A DNA stretch of 64,000 nt from Stenotrophomonas sp. ESTM1D_MKCIP4_1 (GTDB lineage: Bacteria; Pseudomonadota; Gammaproteobacteria; Xanthomonadales; Xanthomonadaceae), in assembly GCF_003086895.1 (NCBI RefSeq), contig NZ_CP026004.1, positions 2,206,731 through 2,270,730 on the forward strand, given 5' to 3'. Positions 17,421 to 26,537 of the stretch are shown here, piece after piece. A program made the translations under genes and the position numbers. Each line of letters begins with the position of its first letter. Positions within the stretch are counted from its first letter, which is position 1. A model generated the notes under the pieces. It was not told the DNA's origin, searched no databases, and saw only the letters and a program-made list of their open reading frames with translations.

Positions 17421-18425
17421 TCAGCGCTGGTTGTCCTTCAGGAACAACCAGGTGATCAGCGTGGCGTCCGGGCCCTGTGCGTCGGTGAACGGCAGGCCGG
17501 TCTGGCTGCCGCTCCAGGCGTGGCCCATGCCCTGCACCACGTAATGCTGGGCCAGCACCCTGCCGTTGTAGGCGTAGGTATCCACGGTGTAGCTGCGGCC
17601 GCCCGGCACCTGCCCCTGGTAGGTGCTGGTGGGCACGTACTTCACCGAATCGTTGTCCAGGCCATCGTCGGCCAGATCGTTGGTCTGCAGGAACTGACGC
17701 ACCGCCTGCTGGCCGTTGATCGGGTTGACGGTGGAATCGGCGCTGCCATGGAAGACCAGCACCGGCAACGGCCGCGGCTTCGGCGAGCCGGAGCACTGCC
17801 ACGCCAGTCGCCCGTTGCTGTCCGGCGAGTAGATGCTGCCGGCCAACAGGGCATACGCACTGCCGGACACGGTGGTCGCGCCCTTGTACATGCCGCCGGC
17901 ATGGATGGCGCCCGCCGCGAACACATCCGAATAGCAGGCCAGCATGGTTGCGGTCATCGCGCCGCCGGCAGAGATGCCGGTGACGTAGACCCGGCGCGGA
18001 TCGACGGCGTAGCCGGCTTTCACTTCATCCACGATGCCGGCCAGGATGGAGGGCTCGCCACTGCCGCGCGCCTGGTTGACCGGCAACGGGAAGTTCCAGC
18101 AGCGCATGGGATTGGCGGTGACGTTCTGCCGCGGGTAGACGACGATGAAGCCTTCGGTATCGGCCACATCGTTGAAGCCGGACGCCTCACCCATCAGGTT
18201 CGGGCCGGTGACGCAGCCGTGCAGCACCAGCAGCAACGGCAGCGGCTGGCTGGGCTGGTAGTTGGCGGGCACCCACACCTGGTACTCGCGGGCGCCGTAG
18301 ACGTTGCCGTAGACACCGAAATCCCAGTGCCCCGGCGTATCGGCCGCAGCGGCCGTGGCGCTCATCGCCAGCCACGTGCACAGCCCAAGCAGCAACGTCC
18401 TGATTGAAGTGATTGCAGCGTTCAT
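17421..18425 (-). CDS. Secreted PHB-depolymerase-family esterase
   Basis: 334 residues. The Sec signal peptide ends ATAAAAD. The esterase_phb signatures follow: LLVLHGC (oxyanion region), nucleophile elbow GISAGGAMT, acid in VFHGSADSTVNPING and His in GMGHAWSGS. Relatives cleave poly(3-hydroxybutyrate), acetylxylan or feruloyl esters outside the cell, and I cannot tell which from sequence. The start is the ATG at 18425; the same frame stays open for 2.7 kb further into the opposite-strand receptor gene, which is only codon-bias shadow. It is divergent from the TonB receptor and shares a palindrome-bearing control region with it. Confidence 0.85.
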   Translation of the reverse strand: MNAAITSIRTLLLGLCTWLAMSATAAAADTPGHWDFGVYGNVYGAREYQVWVPANYQPSQPLPLLLVLHGCVTGPNLMGEASGFNDVADTEGFIVVYPRQNVTANPMRCWNFPLPVNQARGSGEPSILAGIVDEVKAGYAVDPRRVYVTGISAGGAMTATMLACYSDVFAAGAIHAGGMYKGATTVSGSAYALLAGSIYSPDSNGRLAWQCSGSPKPRPLPVLVFHGSADSTVNPINGQQAVRQFLQTNDLADDGLDNDSVKYVPTSTYQGQVPGGRSYTVDTYAYNGRVLAQHYVVQGMGHAWSGSQTGLPFTDAQGPDATLITWLFLKDNQR

Positions 18426-18536
18426 GCCCGGATCCTCATGCGTGCGTGGTGGAAGACGTCGTGTCGGGAGGCGGTGCCGTTCGGCACCGTCGTGTGGGGA
18501 TGGGGCCAGTATCCGCATCTGCCCGGCCATGCCGAC

Positions 18537-18550
18537 TGGACCTAGGTCCA
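18537..18550. promoter_or_regulatory. Palindrome TGGACCTAGGTCCA between esterase and TonB receptor
   Basis: Perfect 14-base palindrome with core ACCTAGGT. A GGCTAG block starts 26 bases after the core (18573). The same core and a GGCTAG block at nearly the same distance occur before the acyl-CoA ligase gene (26449-26490), so both look like targets of one regulator, probably the LuxR-type response regulator at 25734-26408. Confidence 0.55.
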
Positions 18551-18638
18551 CTCGCAGCCGGTGCCGGGGCGCGGCTAGCCTAGGCGCCATGGGTGGCAAT
18601 GGGCCATCTGCAATGGACATGCCCTTGGGGGGGAATGA

Positions 18639-20834
18639 ATGAAACGGAATGGCTTGAGCCTGATGATCGGCGTGCTGCTGGCGTCCGGGCCGGTGCTGGC
18701 ACAGGAGGCGCCGCCTGCATCGACGGCCGGCAAGGCCGTCTCGGCCACCAACCTGGACAGCATCAAGGTGACCGCGCGCAAGCGTGAGGAAACCCTGCAG
18801 GAAGTGCCGGTGGCGGTGACCGCGTTCACCTCCGGGGCACTGGACAAGCTGAATGTCCAGGACATCAGTGCGCTGGGCCCGCAGGTGCCCAACATGACCA
18901 TTTACGCGGCACGCGGCGCCAGCAGCACGGTGACCGCCTACATCCGCGGCGTGGGCCAGTCCGACCCGACCTGGGGGTCCGACCCGGGCGTGGGCATCTA
19001 CCTGGATGACGTCTACATCGCGCGGCCGCAGGGTGCCCTGCTGGACGTGTTCGATGTCTCCCGCATCGAAGTGCTGCGCGGCCCGCAGGGCACGCTGTAC
19101 GGCAAGAACACCATCGGCGGTGCCATCAAGTACATCTCGCGTGGCCTGCCCACCGAAACCGAGGGCTTCGCCCAGATCACGGTGGGCAATTACAGCCAGC
19201 TGGATGCGAAGGCGGCCATCGGCGGCCCGATCGGCGGCGCAGACAGTGGCCTGCGCGCGCGCGTGGCGGTGGCCAGCATGAACAACGATGGCTTCGGTGA
19301 GAACACCTTCAACGGCCAGCCGGTGAGCGACAAGCAGATCAACGCGGCGCGCTTCAACCTGGGCGCCTATGCCGGCGATGATTTCGATGTGCAGTTCGCG
19401 CTGGACTGGACGGACGACCGGTCCGGCATGCGTGGATCGAAGATGCTGGCGCCCAACCCGTTCCTGCCCGGCTACCCGCCGATGGACAGCCGTTACGACA
19501 TCCGTTCGGGCATGCGCAACCTCAACAACGTGGAGAGCAAGGGCGCTTCGGCCACGGTGAACTGGCGGCCGAATGAGGATGTCGCGCTGAAATACGTGAT
19601 TGCCAAGCGCGAATCGGACAGCCAGGGCAACGTTGATTTCGATACCACACCGGTGAAACTGGCCGATGTAAGCGGCACCTATGACGACAACCAGGTGAGC
19701 AACGAGCTGCAGCTGAACTACGATGCCGGTGGCCGCGTGCGGGGCGTGGTGGGCCTGTACCAGTTCAAGGGCGAGGCCGGTGGGCAGATCCAGAACAACT
19801 ACTTCAGCGTGCAGTTCGCCGACAACCAGGGCAAGGTCCTGACCGACAGCATCGCGCTGTATGCCGACTGGACCTTCGACCTGACCCAGAAGCTGAAGCT
19901 GGACGTGGGCGCGCGCTACACCGATGAGGACAAGCGCGCGATCGTGCTGAACCGGCTCTATGCGGACCCCGGCTTCACCCGTCCGGTGGCGGTGACCGCG
20001 GACTTCGACAAGAAGACCAACTTCAGCAACGTTTCGCCCAAGGTCTCGCTGGATTACCAGATCACCCCGGACATCATGGTGTATGGCCTGGCCACACGTG
20101 GCTTCAAGTCGGGTGGCTACAACATCCGCGCCAATGCGGTGGCCGTGCCGCGCTCGGCCGAGCCGTTCGATGACGAGGCCGTGGACAGCTTCGAGATCGG
20201 CAGCAAGATGGGCTTCTTCGACCAGCGCCTGTTCCTGAATCTGTCGGCGTTCCACAACAAGTACAAAGACATCCAGCTGTCGGTGTTCACGGGCATCGAC
20301 ACCAATGGCGACGGCGTTGACGATTCGTTCTTCGGTGACTTCACCAATGCCGGCAAGGGCACGGTGAACGGCCTGGAAATCGAGTACCAGTACCTGCCCA
20401 CGCAGCATTGGCTGATCTCGGGCAACCTGGCCTGGCTGGATGCCAAGTACGATGAATACATGGACCGCGGCATCAACGTGGCCAGGCAGATGAAGTTCAC
20501 CAATGCGCCCGAGTATTCCGGTGCATTGAACGTGGAATACCGTACCGCGCTGGCCAACGGCGGCAACCTGTCCGCACGGGTGAGCTACAGCTACCAGAGC
20601 GAAGTGTGGCCGACCACCGACCTGAGCCCGGTGATCCGCCAGGGCGGCTACGGGTTGGTGAATGCCGGTGTGGTCTGGCGCGTGGACGATGCGTGGACGC
20701 TGTCGCTGCAGGGCACCAACTTGGCCGACAAAGAGTACCGCACGACCGGCTACAACATCCCCGCGGTCGGCACGCTGATCGGTTTCTACGGTGCGCCGCG
20801 CCAGTATAGTCTCAGTGCCCGTTACGATTTCTAG
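18639..20834 (+). CDS. TonB-dependent outer-membrane receptor
   Basis: 731 residues. Signal peptide ending VLAQ; TonB-box-like DSIKVTARKREE; plug domain with EVLRGPQGTLYGKNTIGGAIKYISRG; then a 22-strand-type barrel ending in aromatic YDF. TonB-driven import of a scarce nutrient across the outer membrane is expected. Instead of siderophore genes it is followed 11 bases later by a hydrolase, then a MaoC hydratase and a sensor kinase, and is divergent from a secreted esterase. That points to uptake of an esterase product. No Fur-like site is seen upstream; the ACCTAGGT palindrome is. Confidence 0.9.
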   Translation: MKRNGLSLMIGVLLASGPVLAQEAPPASTAGKAVSATNLDSIKVTARKREETLQEVPVAVTAFTSGALDKLNVQDISALGPQVPNMTIYAARGASSTVTAYIRGVGQSDPTWGSDPGVGIYLDDVYIARPQGALLDVFDVSRIEVLRGPQGTLYGKNTIGGAIKYISRGLPTETEGFAQITVGNYSQLDAKAAIGGPIGGADSGLRARVAVASMNNDGFGENTFNGQPVSDKQINAARFNLGAYAGDDFDVQFALDWTDDRSGMRGSKMLAPNPFLPGYPPMDSRYDIRSGMRNLNNVESKGASATVNWRPNEDVALKYVIAKRESDSQGNVDFDTTPVKLADVSGTYDDNQVSNELQLNYDAGGRVRGVVGLYQFKGEAGGQIQNNYFSVQFADNQGKVLTDSIALYADWTFDLTQKLKLDVGARYTDEDKRAIVLNRLYADPGFTRPVAVTADFDKKTNFSNVSPKVSLDYQITPDIMVYGLATRGFKSGGYNIRANAVAVPRSAEPFDDEAVDSFEIGSKMGFFDQRLFLNLSAFHNKYKDIQLSVFTGIDTNGDGVDDSFFGDFTNAGKGTVNGLEIEYQYLPTQHWLISGNLAWLDAKYDEYMDRGINVARQMKFTNAPEYSGALNVEYRTALANGGNLSARVSYSYQSEVWPTTDLSPVIRQGGYGLVNAGVVWRVDDAWTLSLQGTNLADKEYRTTGYNIPAVGTLIGFYGAPRQYSLSARYDF

Positions 20835-20845
20835 GAAGCTTCTGC

Positions 20846-21724
20846 ATGACGCAGTCTTACGACGATCTGTACTGGAACAGTGATGACGGCCTGCGCCTGC
20901 ACGCGCGCGACCACGCCCCCGCCGTGGGGCTGGCGCCGCGCGGCACGGTGGTGTGCATCCCAGGCCTGACCCGTAATGCGGCCGATTTCGATGCCCTGGC
21001 GCAGACGCTGACGGACGACGGCTGGCGGGTGATCGCGGTGGACCTGCGCGGCCGTGCCGGATCGGAACGTGCGCGTGACCCGGCCAGCTACAACGCACGC
21101 ACCTATGCCGATGACATGGTGGCGCTGCTGCGCGCGCAGAACATCGCGTCGGCGGTCTTCGTGGGCACATCGCTGGGCGTACTGGTGACGCTGACGGTGG
21201 CCTCGCGCGCGCCGGAACGGGTGCTGGCGGCGGTGCTCAACGATGCCGGTCCGCGGGTACCGCGCGCCGCGCTGGCGCGGATCGGCCAGTACGCCGGCAA
21301 GCCGGTGCCGCCGATGGATCTGCAGCAGGCCGCGACCTACATGGGCACCATCGGCAAGGCGGCGTTTCCGCGCTATACCCATGAGGACTGGCAGGCCATG
21401 GCGCTGCGGACCTTCCGCCAGCGCAGCGATGGACTGATGGAACTGGATTACGACCCGGCCATCATCCGCACCACGCGGCCGTGGGTACTGTGGCTGCTGC
21501 GCCCGGTGCTGTGGCGTGCGGTGCGCAGGCTGACCGCGCGGGTGCCGGTGCTGGTGGTGCGCGGCGCGTTGTCGGACATCCTGCCGGCCGACGTGGCACG
21601 GCAGATGGCGGCGAGCTCGGCCAGCGCCCGGCTGGTGGAAGTGCCGGACGTCGGCCATGCGCCGATGCTGTCCGAGCCAGAGGCGCGTGGCGCCATCCTC
21701 GGGCTGCTGGATGGCGTGCGATGA
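20846..21724 (+). CDS. Cytoplasmic alpha/beta hydrolase
   Basis: 292 residues, no signal peptide. Motifs: VCIPGLTRNAADFDALAQTL (oxyanion region), nucleophile elbow GTSLG, acid in VVRGALSDIL and His in PDVGHAPML. The lineage includes oligomer and ester hydrolases; here it may split an ester imported through the receptor encoded just upstream. A good AGGA ribosome site precedes the ATG. Its TGA overlaps the ATG of the MaoC gene (ATGA). Confidence 0.87.
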   Translation: MTQSYDDLYWNSDDGLRLHARDHAPAVGLAPRGTVVCIPGLTRNAADFDALAQTLTDDGWRVIAVDLRGRAGSERARDPASYNARTYADDMVALLRAQNIASAVFVGTSLGVLVTLTVASRAPERVLAAVLNDAGPRVPRAALARIGQYAGKPVPPMDLQQAATYMGTIGKAAFPRYTHEDWQAMALRTFRQRSDGLMELDYDPAIIRTTRPWVLWLLRPVLWRAVRRLTARVPVLVVRGALSDILPADVARQMAASSASARLVEVPDVGHAPMLSEPEARGAILGLLDGVR

Positions 21725-22206
21725 GTGCGGCAGCCGCGAACACGGCGCTGCCCGATGCACTGCATGCCCTGCAGCAGTGGGCCGCTTCGGAGCGTCTGGG
21801 CGCGCCCACGCTCATCACGCAGGCACGCATCGATGCGTTCGCCGAGGCCACGGGCGACCACAACTGGATCCATGTCGATGCGGCGCGGGCGCAGGCGCAG
21901 TTGCCGGGCGGGCGGACCATCGCCCATGGCTTCCTGCTGCTGTCGTTGACCGTGGACGAGGATGTGGCCGTGCTGAGCGGTTTTGCCGGCGTGTCACATG
22001 CACTGAACTACGGCCTGAACAAGGTGCGGTTCCTGGCCCCCGTGCCCAGTGGCACACAGGTGCGGGTGCGTTCGCAACTGGTGGCACTGGAACCACGTGG
22101 GCCCGGCCAATGGCTGCTGACCCAGCGCAAGACCGTCGAGCGTGTGCCCGGCGATGACGTGGCCTTGGTGGCCGAGCAGCTGGCGCTGGTGGTGCTGGCC
22201 GGCTGA
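21721..22206 (+). CDS. MaoC-family (R)-specific enoyl-CoA hydratase-like protein (NodN type)
   Basis: 161 residues with one hot-dog fold. The hydratase-2 signature appears as ATGDHNWIHVD, with the catalytic Asp and His kept, and a second block IAHGFLLLSL. NodN/MaoC proteins hydrate or dehydrate (R)-3-hydroxyacyl-CoA, the stereoisomer found in polyhydroxyalkanoates. Translation is coupled to the hydrolase by the ATGA overlap. In this operon it could feed (R)-3-hydroxyacyl-CoA into beta-oxidation; that role is inferred. Confidence 0.86.
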   Translation: MSAAAANTALPDALHALQQWAASERLGAPTLITQARIDAFAEATGDHNWIHVDAARAQAQLPGGRTIAHGFLLLSLTVDEDVAVLSGFAGVSHALNYGLNKVRFLAPVPSGTQVRVRSQLVALEPRGPGQWLLTQRKTVERVPGDDVALVAEQLALVVLAG

Positions 22207-22257
22207 GCGCGCCCTGCCCCGCTGCACGCCTGCCGCGGTTCTCTCTACACTGGAGCG

Positions 22258-25200
22258 ATGTTGACGCCTTCCATCGTCCTGTTCGCCTGTATTGCGTGGA
22301 CCGTTCTGCTGTTTGGCGTGGCCCTGTGGGGCGAGCGCCACGGGCACCGGCTCGCGCGCGTGTGGCCGGCGATCTACGCGCTGTCGCTGGCCGTGCACTG
22401 CACGGCATGGACGTACTACGGCGCCGCCTCGCAGGGCGTGCAGTGGGGCTTCCCGATTCCGCCCACGCTGGTGGGCATGGCCCTGATCTTTGCGTTCGGG
22501 CTTCCTTTCCTGGCTCGCCTGGGGCGCCTGGCCAAGCAGCACAACAGCGCCACCATCGCCGACCTGGTGGTAGCGCGGCTGCGGGCCGACCAGGGGTTGG
22601 GGGTGACCATCACCGTGGTCGCGCTGTTCGGCATCATTCCGTACATCGCCCTGCAGTTGAAGGCGGTGAGCCAAGGGCTGGGCGCGCTGCTGGGGGATCG
22701 CTTCACGCCGGCCGGGTGGCAGCTGGACATGTCGTTCTGGTTCGCGCTGACGATGGCAGCGTTCACCCTGCTGTTCGGCGCGCGCAAGGCCTCGGCCACC
22801 GAACATAACCGGGGCATCGTGGTGGCGCTGGGCCTGGAATCGGTGCTGAAGCTGGTGGCGCTGCTGGCCATCGGCCTGTATGCCGGGCTGTCGGTGCAGC
22901 ATGCGGGCGCGCCGCTGCTGGAAAAGATGGCAACGCTGCCGCCCCCGGCCGTGGTGCCGGACTACCTGACGATGGTGGCACTGGGGGCGATCTCTGCGTT
23001 CACCCTGCCCCACCAGTTTCACGTGGGTGTGGTGGAACTGCGCCAGCCGTCCGACCTGAAGACGGCACGCTGGCTGTTCCCGATGTACCTGCTGCTGATC
23101 GGCCTGCCCTCGGTGCCGATGGCCCTGTATGGCGCTTCGCAGCTGCCGGCGTCGGTATCGCCGGATCTTTACGTGCTGGCCCTGCCGTTGGCCGGTGGCC
23201 ATCACCTGCTGGCACTGGTGGCCTACCTGGGAAGCCTGAGCGCCGCCACCGGCATGATGATCCTGTCCGGCCTGACGTTGTCGATCATGCTGGGCAACCA
23301 TGGCGTGGGCACGCGCCTGCTGGGTGGCATCGATGGCGGCGTGGCGGGGAGCGACCTGCGGCCGCGCGTCCTGGCGTTCCGCCGTGCGGGCATTCTTGCG
23401 GTGTTCCTGATGGCCTGGCTGTACAGCCGGGCGATGAGCGATACCGAAGCGCTCAGTGATTTCGGCCTGATGTCGTTCACCGCGCTTTCGCAGTTGGCAC
23501 CTGCGGTGCTGCTGGCGGTGTACCGTCCGCGCACGCCTTCGCCGGCCATCATTGCCGGCATCGTGGTGGGGTCGCTGGTGTGGCTGTGGCTGGTGCTGCT
23601 GCCGATGGTCGTGCCCGCCGTGCCGCCCGGCACGGACACCGACGGGGTGCATTGGCTGGCCCTGCTGTCGGTGCGGCTGCAGCCGGGCCACATCGCCATC
23701 AGCATGGGCGCCAGCCTGGCGGCGAACCTGCTGGCCGTGGTGCTGGTGGCACGCGCGGTGCGGCCGCCGCTGCCACGGCAGCGCGACGCAGTGGCAGCGG
23801 TATCGCTGCGCAAGACGGCGGGCCGCTTCCTGGGGCCGGAGCGGGCGCGACAGCTGATGGATGGCCACGCGGGGCAGGTGCTGGATGATGAGCGGGTGAC
23901 CGCCATCGAGCGCGAACTGACCGCCGTGGTCGGTGCCGGCATGGCGCGCCTGCTGGTGGAGGCGGCGCGTGATGGCGGTGCGGCGCCGCTGGATGCGGTG
24001 ACCCGCGCGGTGGGTGAAGCCACGCAGGTGCTGCGCTTCAACCAGCGCCTGCTGGAAGCCGCGTTGGAAAACATGAGCCAGGGCATCAGCGTGGTCGACG
24101 CGCAGTTGCAGCTGGTGGCCTGGAACAGCCGGTATGCGGCGCTGTTCAAGTTCCCGCCCGAGCTGCTGCAGGTCGGGCAGCCGGTAGCGAATCTGACCGC
24201 GTGGGCGCTGGGCCAGCTGCGGATCGGCCATGTGCCCGGCGACAGCCCGGAGAAGGCACTGCAGCGCCGTGTGGTGCACATGCGACGTGGCACGCCGCAC
24301 CTGTCCGAACGCATATTCCCGGACGACACCATCGTTGAAATCCGTGGCAATCCGATGCCCGGCGGTGGCTACGTGGCGACCTTCACCGACGTGACCGCGT
24401 TCCGCCGCGCCGAGGATGCGCTCAAGCGCAGCAACGAAACGCTGGAGCGCCGCGTGCAGGATCGTACGGCCCGGCTGGAACAGGCGGTGCATGAGGCCGA
24501 ACGGGCCAACGTGGCCAAGACACGCTTCCTGACGGCGGTGGGGCACGACCTGATCCAGCCGCTGCATGCAGCACAGCTGCTGACCGATGCGATGTCCCAG
24601 CACATTGAATCGGCGTTCCTGGACAGTTTCCTGCGGCAGATCCGCGGCGCGCTGGATTCCACCGATGACCTGCTTTCGGGGCTGCTGGACATCTCGCGGC
24701 TGGAAGCCGGGGGACTGGTGGCGGACCCGCGCCCGTTTGCCTTGTCCACCGTGCTGGATCCGCTGGCGCAGGAGTTCGCGGTGCTGGCGGCGGCGCGTGG
24801 CCTGCACTTCGGCTACGTCGGCACCCGTGCGTGGGTGCACAGCGATCCCCTGCTGCTGCGCCGGGTGCTGCAGAACTTCCTGGCCAACGCCATCCGCTAT
24901 ACCCGCAGTGGCGGCGTGCTGCTGGGCGTGCGCCGCTGCGGCGATCGGCTGTCGATCGGCGTGCATGACAGTGGGCCGGGCATCGCGCCCGAGCAGCAGG
25001 CGGTGGTATTCGAGGAATTCCACCGGGTGGACCGCAGCAACGGCCAGGGGTTGGGCCTGGGATTGACCATTGCGCACCGCATCGCAGATCTTCTGCATGC
25101 ACCGCTGCAGCTGCGCAGCGTGCCGGGGCGCGGTTCGGTGTTCTCGATCAGCGTGGCGCGGGCAACGCCACCACTGTCACCCCGCAGCGCACCGATGGCC

Positions 25201-25599
25201 GGCGGAAGCAGCACCATCAAGGGCCTGCGCGTGCTGGTGGTCGACAACGATGCCGATGCGTTGGAGGCCATGCGGCAGATGCTGCTGGCCTGGGGCTGCG
25301 AGGTGGTGGCGGTGGCCGATGCTGCGTCGGTAGGCACGGCTGCCGGGGAGGCCGCGCTGTGGCTGTTCGACTACCACCTCGATGATGGCGATACCGGTGT
25401 GGCGCTCTGGCAGCGCCTGGTGGCCACGCACGGCCCGCGGCCGACGGTGCTGCTCAGCGCGGATACCGGCAGTGAGACGCGCGAGGCGGTGCGCGGCGCC
25501 GGGCTCTCGCTGTTGAACAAACCGTTCAAGCCGCTGGCGCTGCGCTGGGCGATCAACCATCTGCTGGCGACGGCGGAGTCCCGCAGCACGGAGGCGTAG
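22258..25599 (+). CDS. CrbS-like hybrid sensor kinase with sodium-solute-symporter N-terminus
   Basis: 1113 residues. Residues 1 to ~510 form a sodium/solute symporter (SLC5/PutP-like) membrane domain. A cytoplasmic linker follows, then a PAS domain at about 600-720 (AALENMSQGISVVDAQLQLVAWN), a histidine-kinase domain with phospho-acceptor His763 in GHDLIQPL, ATP-lid motifs (NFLANAIRY, SGPGIAP, GLGLGLTI) and a C-terminal receiver with Asp1038 in LFDYHL. This is the architecture of CrbS, ErcS-prime and related kinases that govern acetate or short-acid activation genes. ATG with GGAG five bases ahead; last gene of the receptor-hydrolase-MaoC operon. Its stop codon lies in a GTAG tetramer. Confidence 0.92.
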   Translation: MLTPSIVLFACIAWTVLLFGVALWGERHGHRLARVWPAIYALSLAVHCTAWTYYGAASQGVQWGFPIPPTLVGMALIFAFGLPFLARLGRLAKQHNSATIADLVVARLRADQGLGVTITVVALFGIIPYIALQLKAVSQGLGALLGDRFTPAGWQLDMSFWFALTMAAFTLLFGARKASATEHNRGIVVALGLESVLKLVALLAIGLYAGLSVQHAGAPLLEKMATLPPPAVVPDYLTMVALGAISAFTLPHQFHVGVVELRQPSDLKTARWLFPMYLLLIGLPSVPMALYGASQLPASVSPDLYVLALPLAGGHHLLALVAYLGSLSAATGMMILSGLTLSIMLGNHGVGTRLLGGIDGGVAGSDLRPRVLAFRRAGILAVFLMAWLYSRAMSDTEALSDFGLMSFTALSQLAPAVLLAVYRPRTPSPAIIAGIVVGSLVWLWLVLLPMVVPAVPPGTDTDGVHWLALLSVRLQPGHIAISMGASLAANLLAVVLVARAVRPPLPRQRDAVAAVSLRKTAGRFLGPERARQLMDGHAGQVLDDERVTAIERELTAVVGAGMARLLVEAARDGGAAPLDAVTRAVGEATQVLRFNQRLLEAALENMSQGISVVDAQLQLVAWNSRYAALFKFPPELLQVGQPVANLTAWALGQLRIGHVPGDSPEKALQRRVVHMRRGTPHLSERIFPDDTIVEIRGNPMPGGGYVATFTDVTAFRRAEDALKRSNETLERRVQDRTARLEQAVHEAERANVAKTRFLTAVGHDLIQPLHAAQLLTDAMSQHIESAFLDSFLRQIRGALDSTDDLLSGLLDISRLEAGGLVADPRPFALSTVLDPLAQEFAVLAAARGLHFGYVGTRAWVHSDPLLLRRVLQNFLANAIRYTRSGGVLLGVRRCGDRLSIGVHDSGPGIAPEQQAVVFEEFHRVDRSNGQGLGLGLTIAHRIADLLHAPLQLRSVPGRGSVFSISVARATPPLSPRSAPMAGGSSTIKGLRVLVVDNDADALEAMRQMLLAWGCEVVAVADAASVGTAAGEAALWLFDYHLDDGDTGVALWQRLVATHGPRPTVLLSADTGSETREAVRGAGLSLLNKPFKPLALRWAINHLLATAESRSTEA

Positions 25600-25716
25600 G
25601 TGCCATGCTCTGGTAGCCGCCAACCTTGGTTGGCGCTGTGTGTGTCGACCAAGGTCGACACCTACCAATAACCGGCGTGGTGCCCTGCTCTGGTAGCTGC
25701 CAACCTTGGTTGGCGC
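25596..25716. repeat. REP cluster with a duplicated 38-base unit
   Basis: GTAG plus CGCCAACC-TT-GGTTGGCG (25613-25635); GTGTCGACC-AA-GGTCGACAC plus CTAC (25642-25665); GTAG plus GCCAACC-TT-GGTTGGC (25693-25714). The first and third, with flanks beginning GGTGCC, are near-identical direct repeats (25599-25636 and 25679-25716). Located between convergent kinase and regulator genes. Confidence 0.75.
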
Positions 25717-25733
25717 CAAACCCGCGTGCGCCA

Positions 25734-26408
25734 TCACGCGTCCTGCGTATTCTCGATGTGCCGCGACGGATCGCTCAGGCCCATTTCGTGCAGCACGCGG
25801 ATGGCCTGCGCGCGGTTGCGCACACCCAGCCGTTCCATGATACGGGTCATGTGTGCCTTCACCGTGCGCAGCTGCACGCCCAGTCGGTCGGCGATCTGTT
25901 TGTTGAGCAGGCCTTCGGCCACCAGCCCCAGCACCTTGTACTGGTGCGCGGACAGGCTGGCCAGACGCGCGGCCAGGTCGGCATCCTTGCTGAAGGGCGC
26001 GATGCGCGCCACCGGTTCGCGCAGGATCGCCGGGATCCAGCGCTCGCCCTCCAGCACGGATTGCAGGGCCAACTGCAGTTCGCTCAGGCCCGAGCTCTTC
26101 GGCAGGTAACCGGCAGCCCCCAGATCGATGGCACGCCGGATCACCTGCGGTTCCTCATTGGCCGATACGATGATGATTGCCAGCCCTGGCTGCAGCGCCC
26201 GCAGCGTGGCCAGCCCCGCCAGGCCGTGGTTGCCCGGCATGTGCAGGTCCAGCAGCATCAGGTCGATGGAGTGTCGTTCCAGGATTTCCAGCACGCTGTC
26301 CAGCGAATCGGCTTCGCTGATCTGCAGGTCGGCAACCGCCTCTTCGGCCGCGCGATGCAGCGCGGCACGGAACAAGGGGTGGTCATCGGCGATGAGCAGG
26401 GTGGGCAT
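25734..26408 (-). CDS. LuxR/NarL-type response regulator, probable partner of the CrbS-like kinase
   Basis: 224 residues. Receiver domain with IADDHPLF, phospho-acceptor Asp54 in MLLDLHMPG and YLPKSSG; C-terminal LuxR helix-turn-helix LSAHQYKVLGLVAEGLLNKQIADRLGVQ region to KAHMTRIMERL. CrbR/ErbR-type regulators have this form. It is convergent with the kinase gene and divergent from the acyl-CoA ligase gene, which suits control of the ligase and itself. ATG at 26408 preferred; a TTG two codons upstream is possible. Confidence 0.9.
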   Translation of the reverse strand: MPTLLIADDHPLFRAALHRAAEEAVADLQISEADSLDSVLEILERHSIDLMLLDLHMPGNHGLAGLATLRALQPGLAIIIVSANEEPQVIRRAIDLGAAGYLPKSSGLSELQLALQSVLEGERWIPAILREPVARIAPFSKDADLAARLASLSAHQYKVLGLVAEGLLNKQIADRLGVQLRTVKAHMTRIMERLGVRNRAQAIRVLHEMGLSDPSRHIENTQDA

Positions 26409-26448
26409 GTTCAAGCGAGATTAGCAAAACATCCGGGGCCAGGCACAG

Positions 26449-26490
26449 GTACCTAGGTACGCTGGTGCGCGACGCACCGATGGCTAGTGT
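26449..26490 (+). promoter_or_regulatory. Palindrome GTACCTAGGTAC upstream of a promoter-like block
   Basis: The 12-base palindrome (26449-26460) has the same ACCTAGGT core as 18537-18550. It lies directly upstream of CTGGTG (26462-26467) and, 17 bases further, TAGTGT (26485-26490), which could be -35 and -10 of the acyl-CoA ligase gene. The position fits activation by a bound response regulator. Confidence 0.5.
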
Positions 26491-26537
26491 GGCTGCATGA
26501 AGAACGGCCGCCGATGCGCCGACCACAAGGACCGTCC

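Noticed and set aside
18426..21170. Open frame of about 900 codons on the minus strand continuous with the secreted esterase
   Set aside because: It is antisense to the TonB receptor and hydrolase genes; the translation is low-complexity and has no domain, while the signal peptide starts at 18425. High GC with biased third positions makes such long shadow frames.
21994..25098. 1034-codon minus-strand open frame opposite the hybrid kinase
   Set aside because: The translation is His/Gln/Arg-rich without any motif, whereas the plus strand encodes a complete transporter-kinase-receiver protein.
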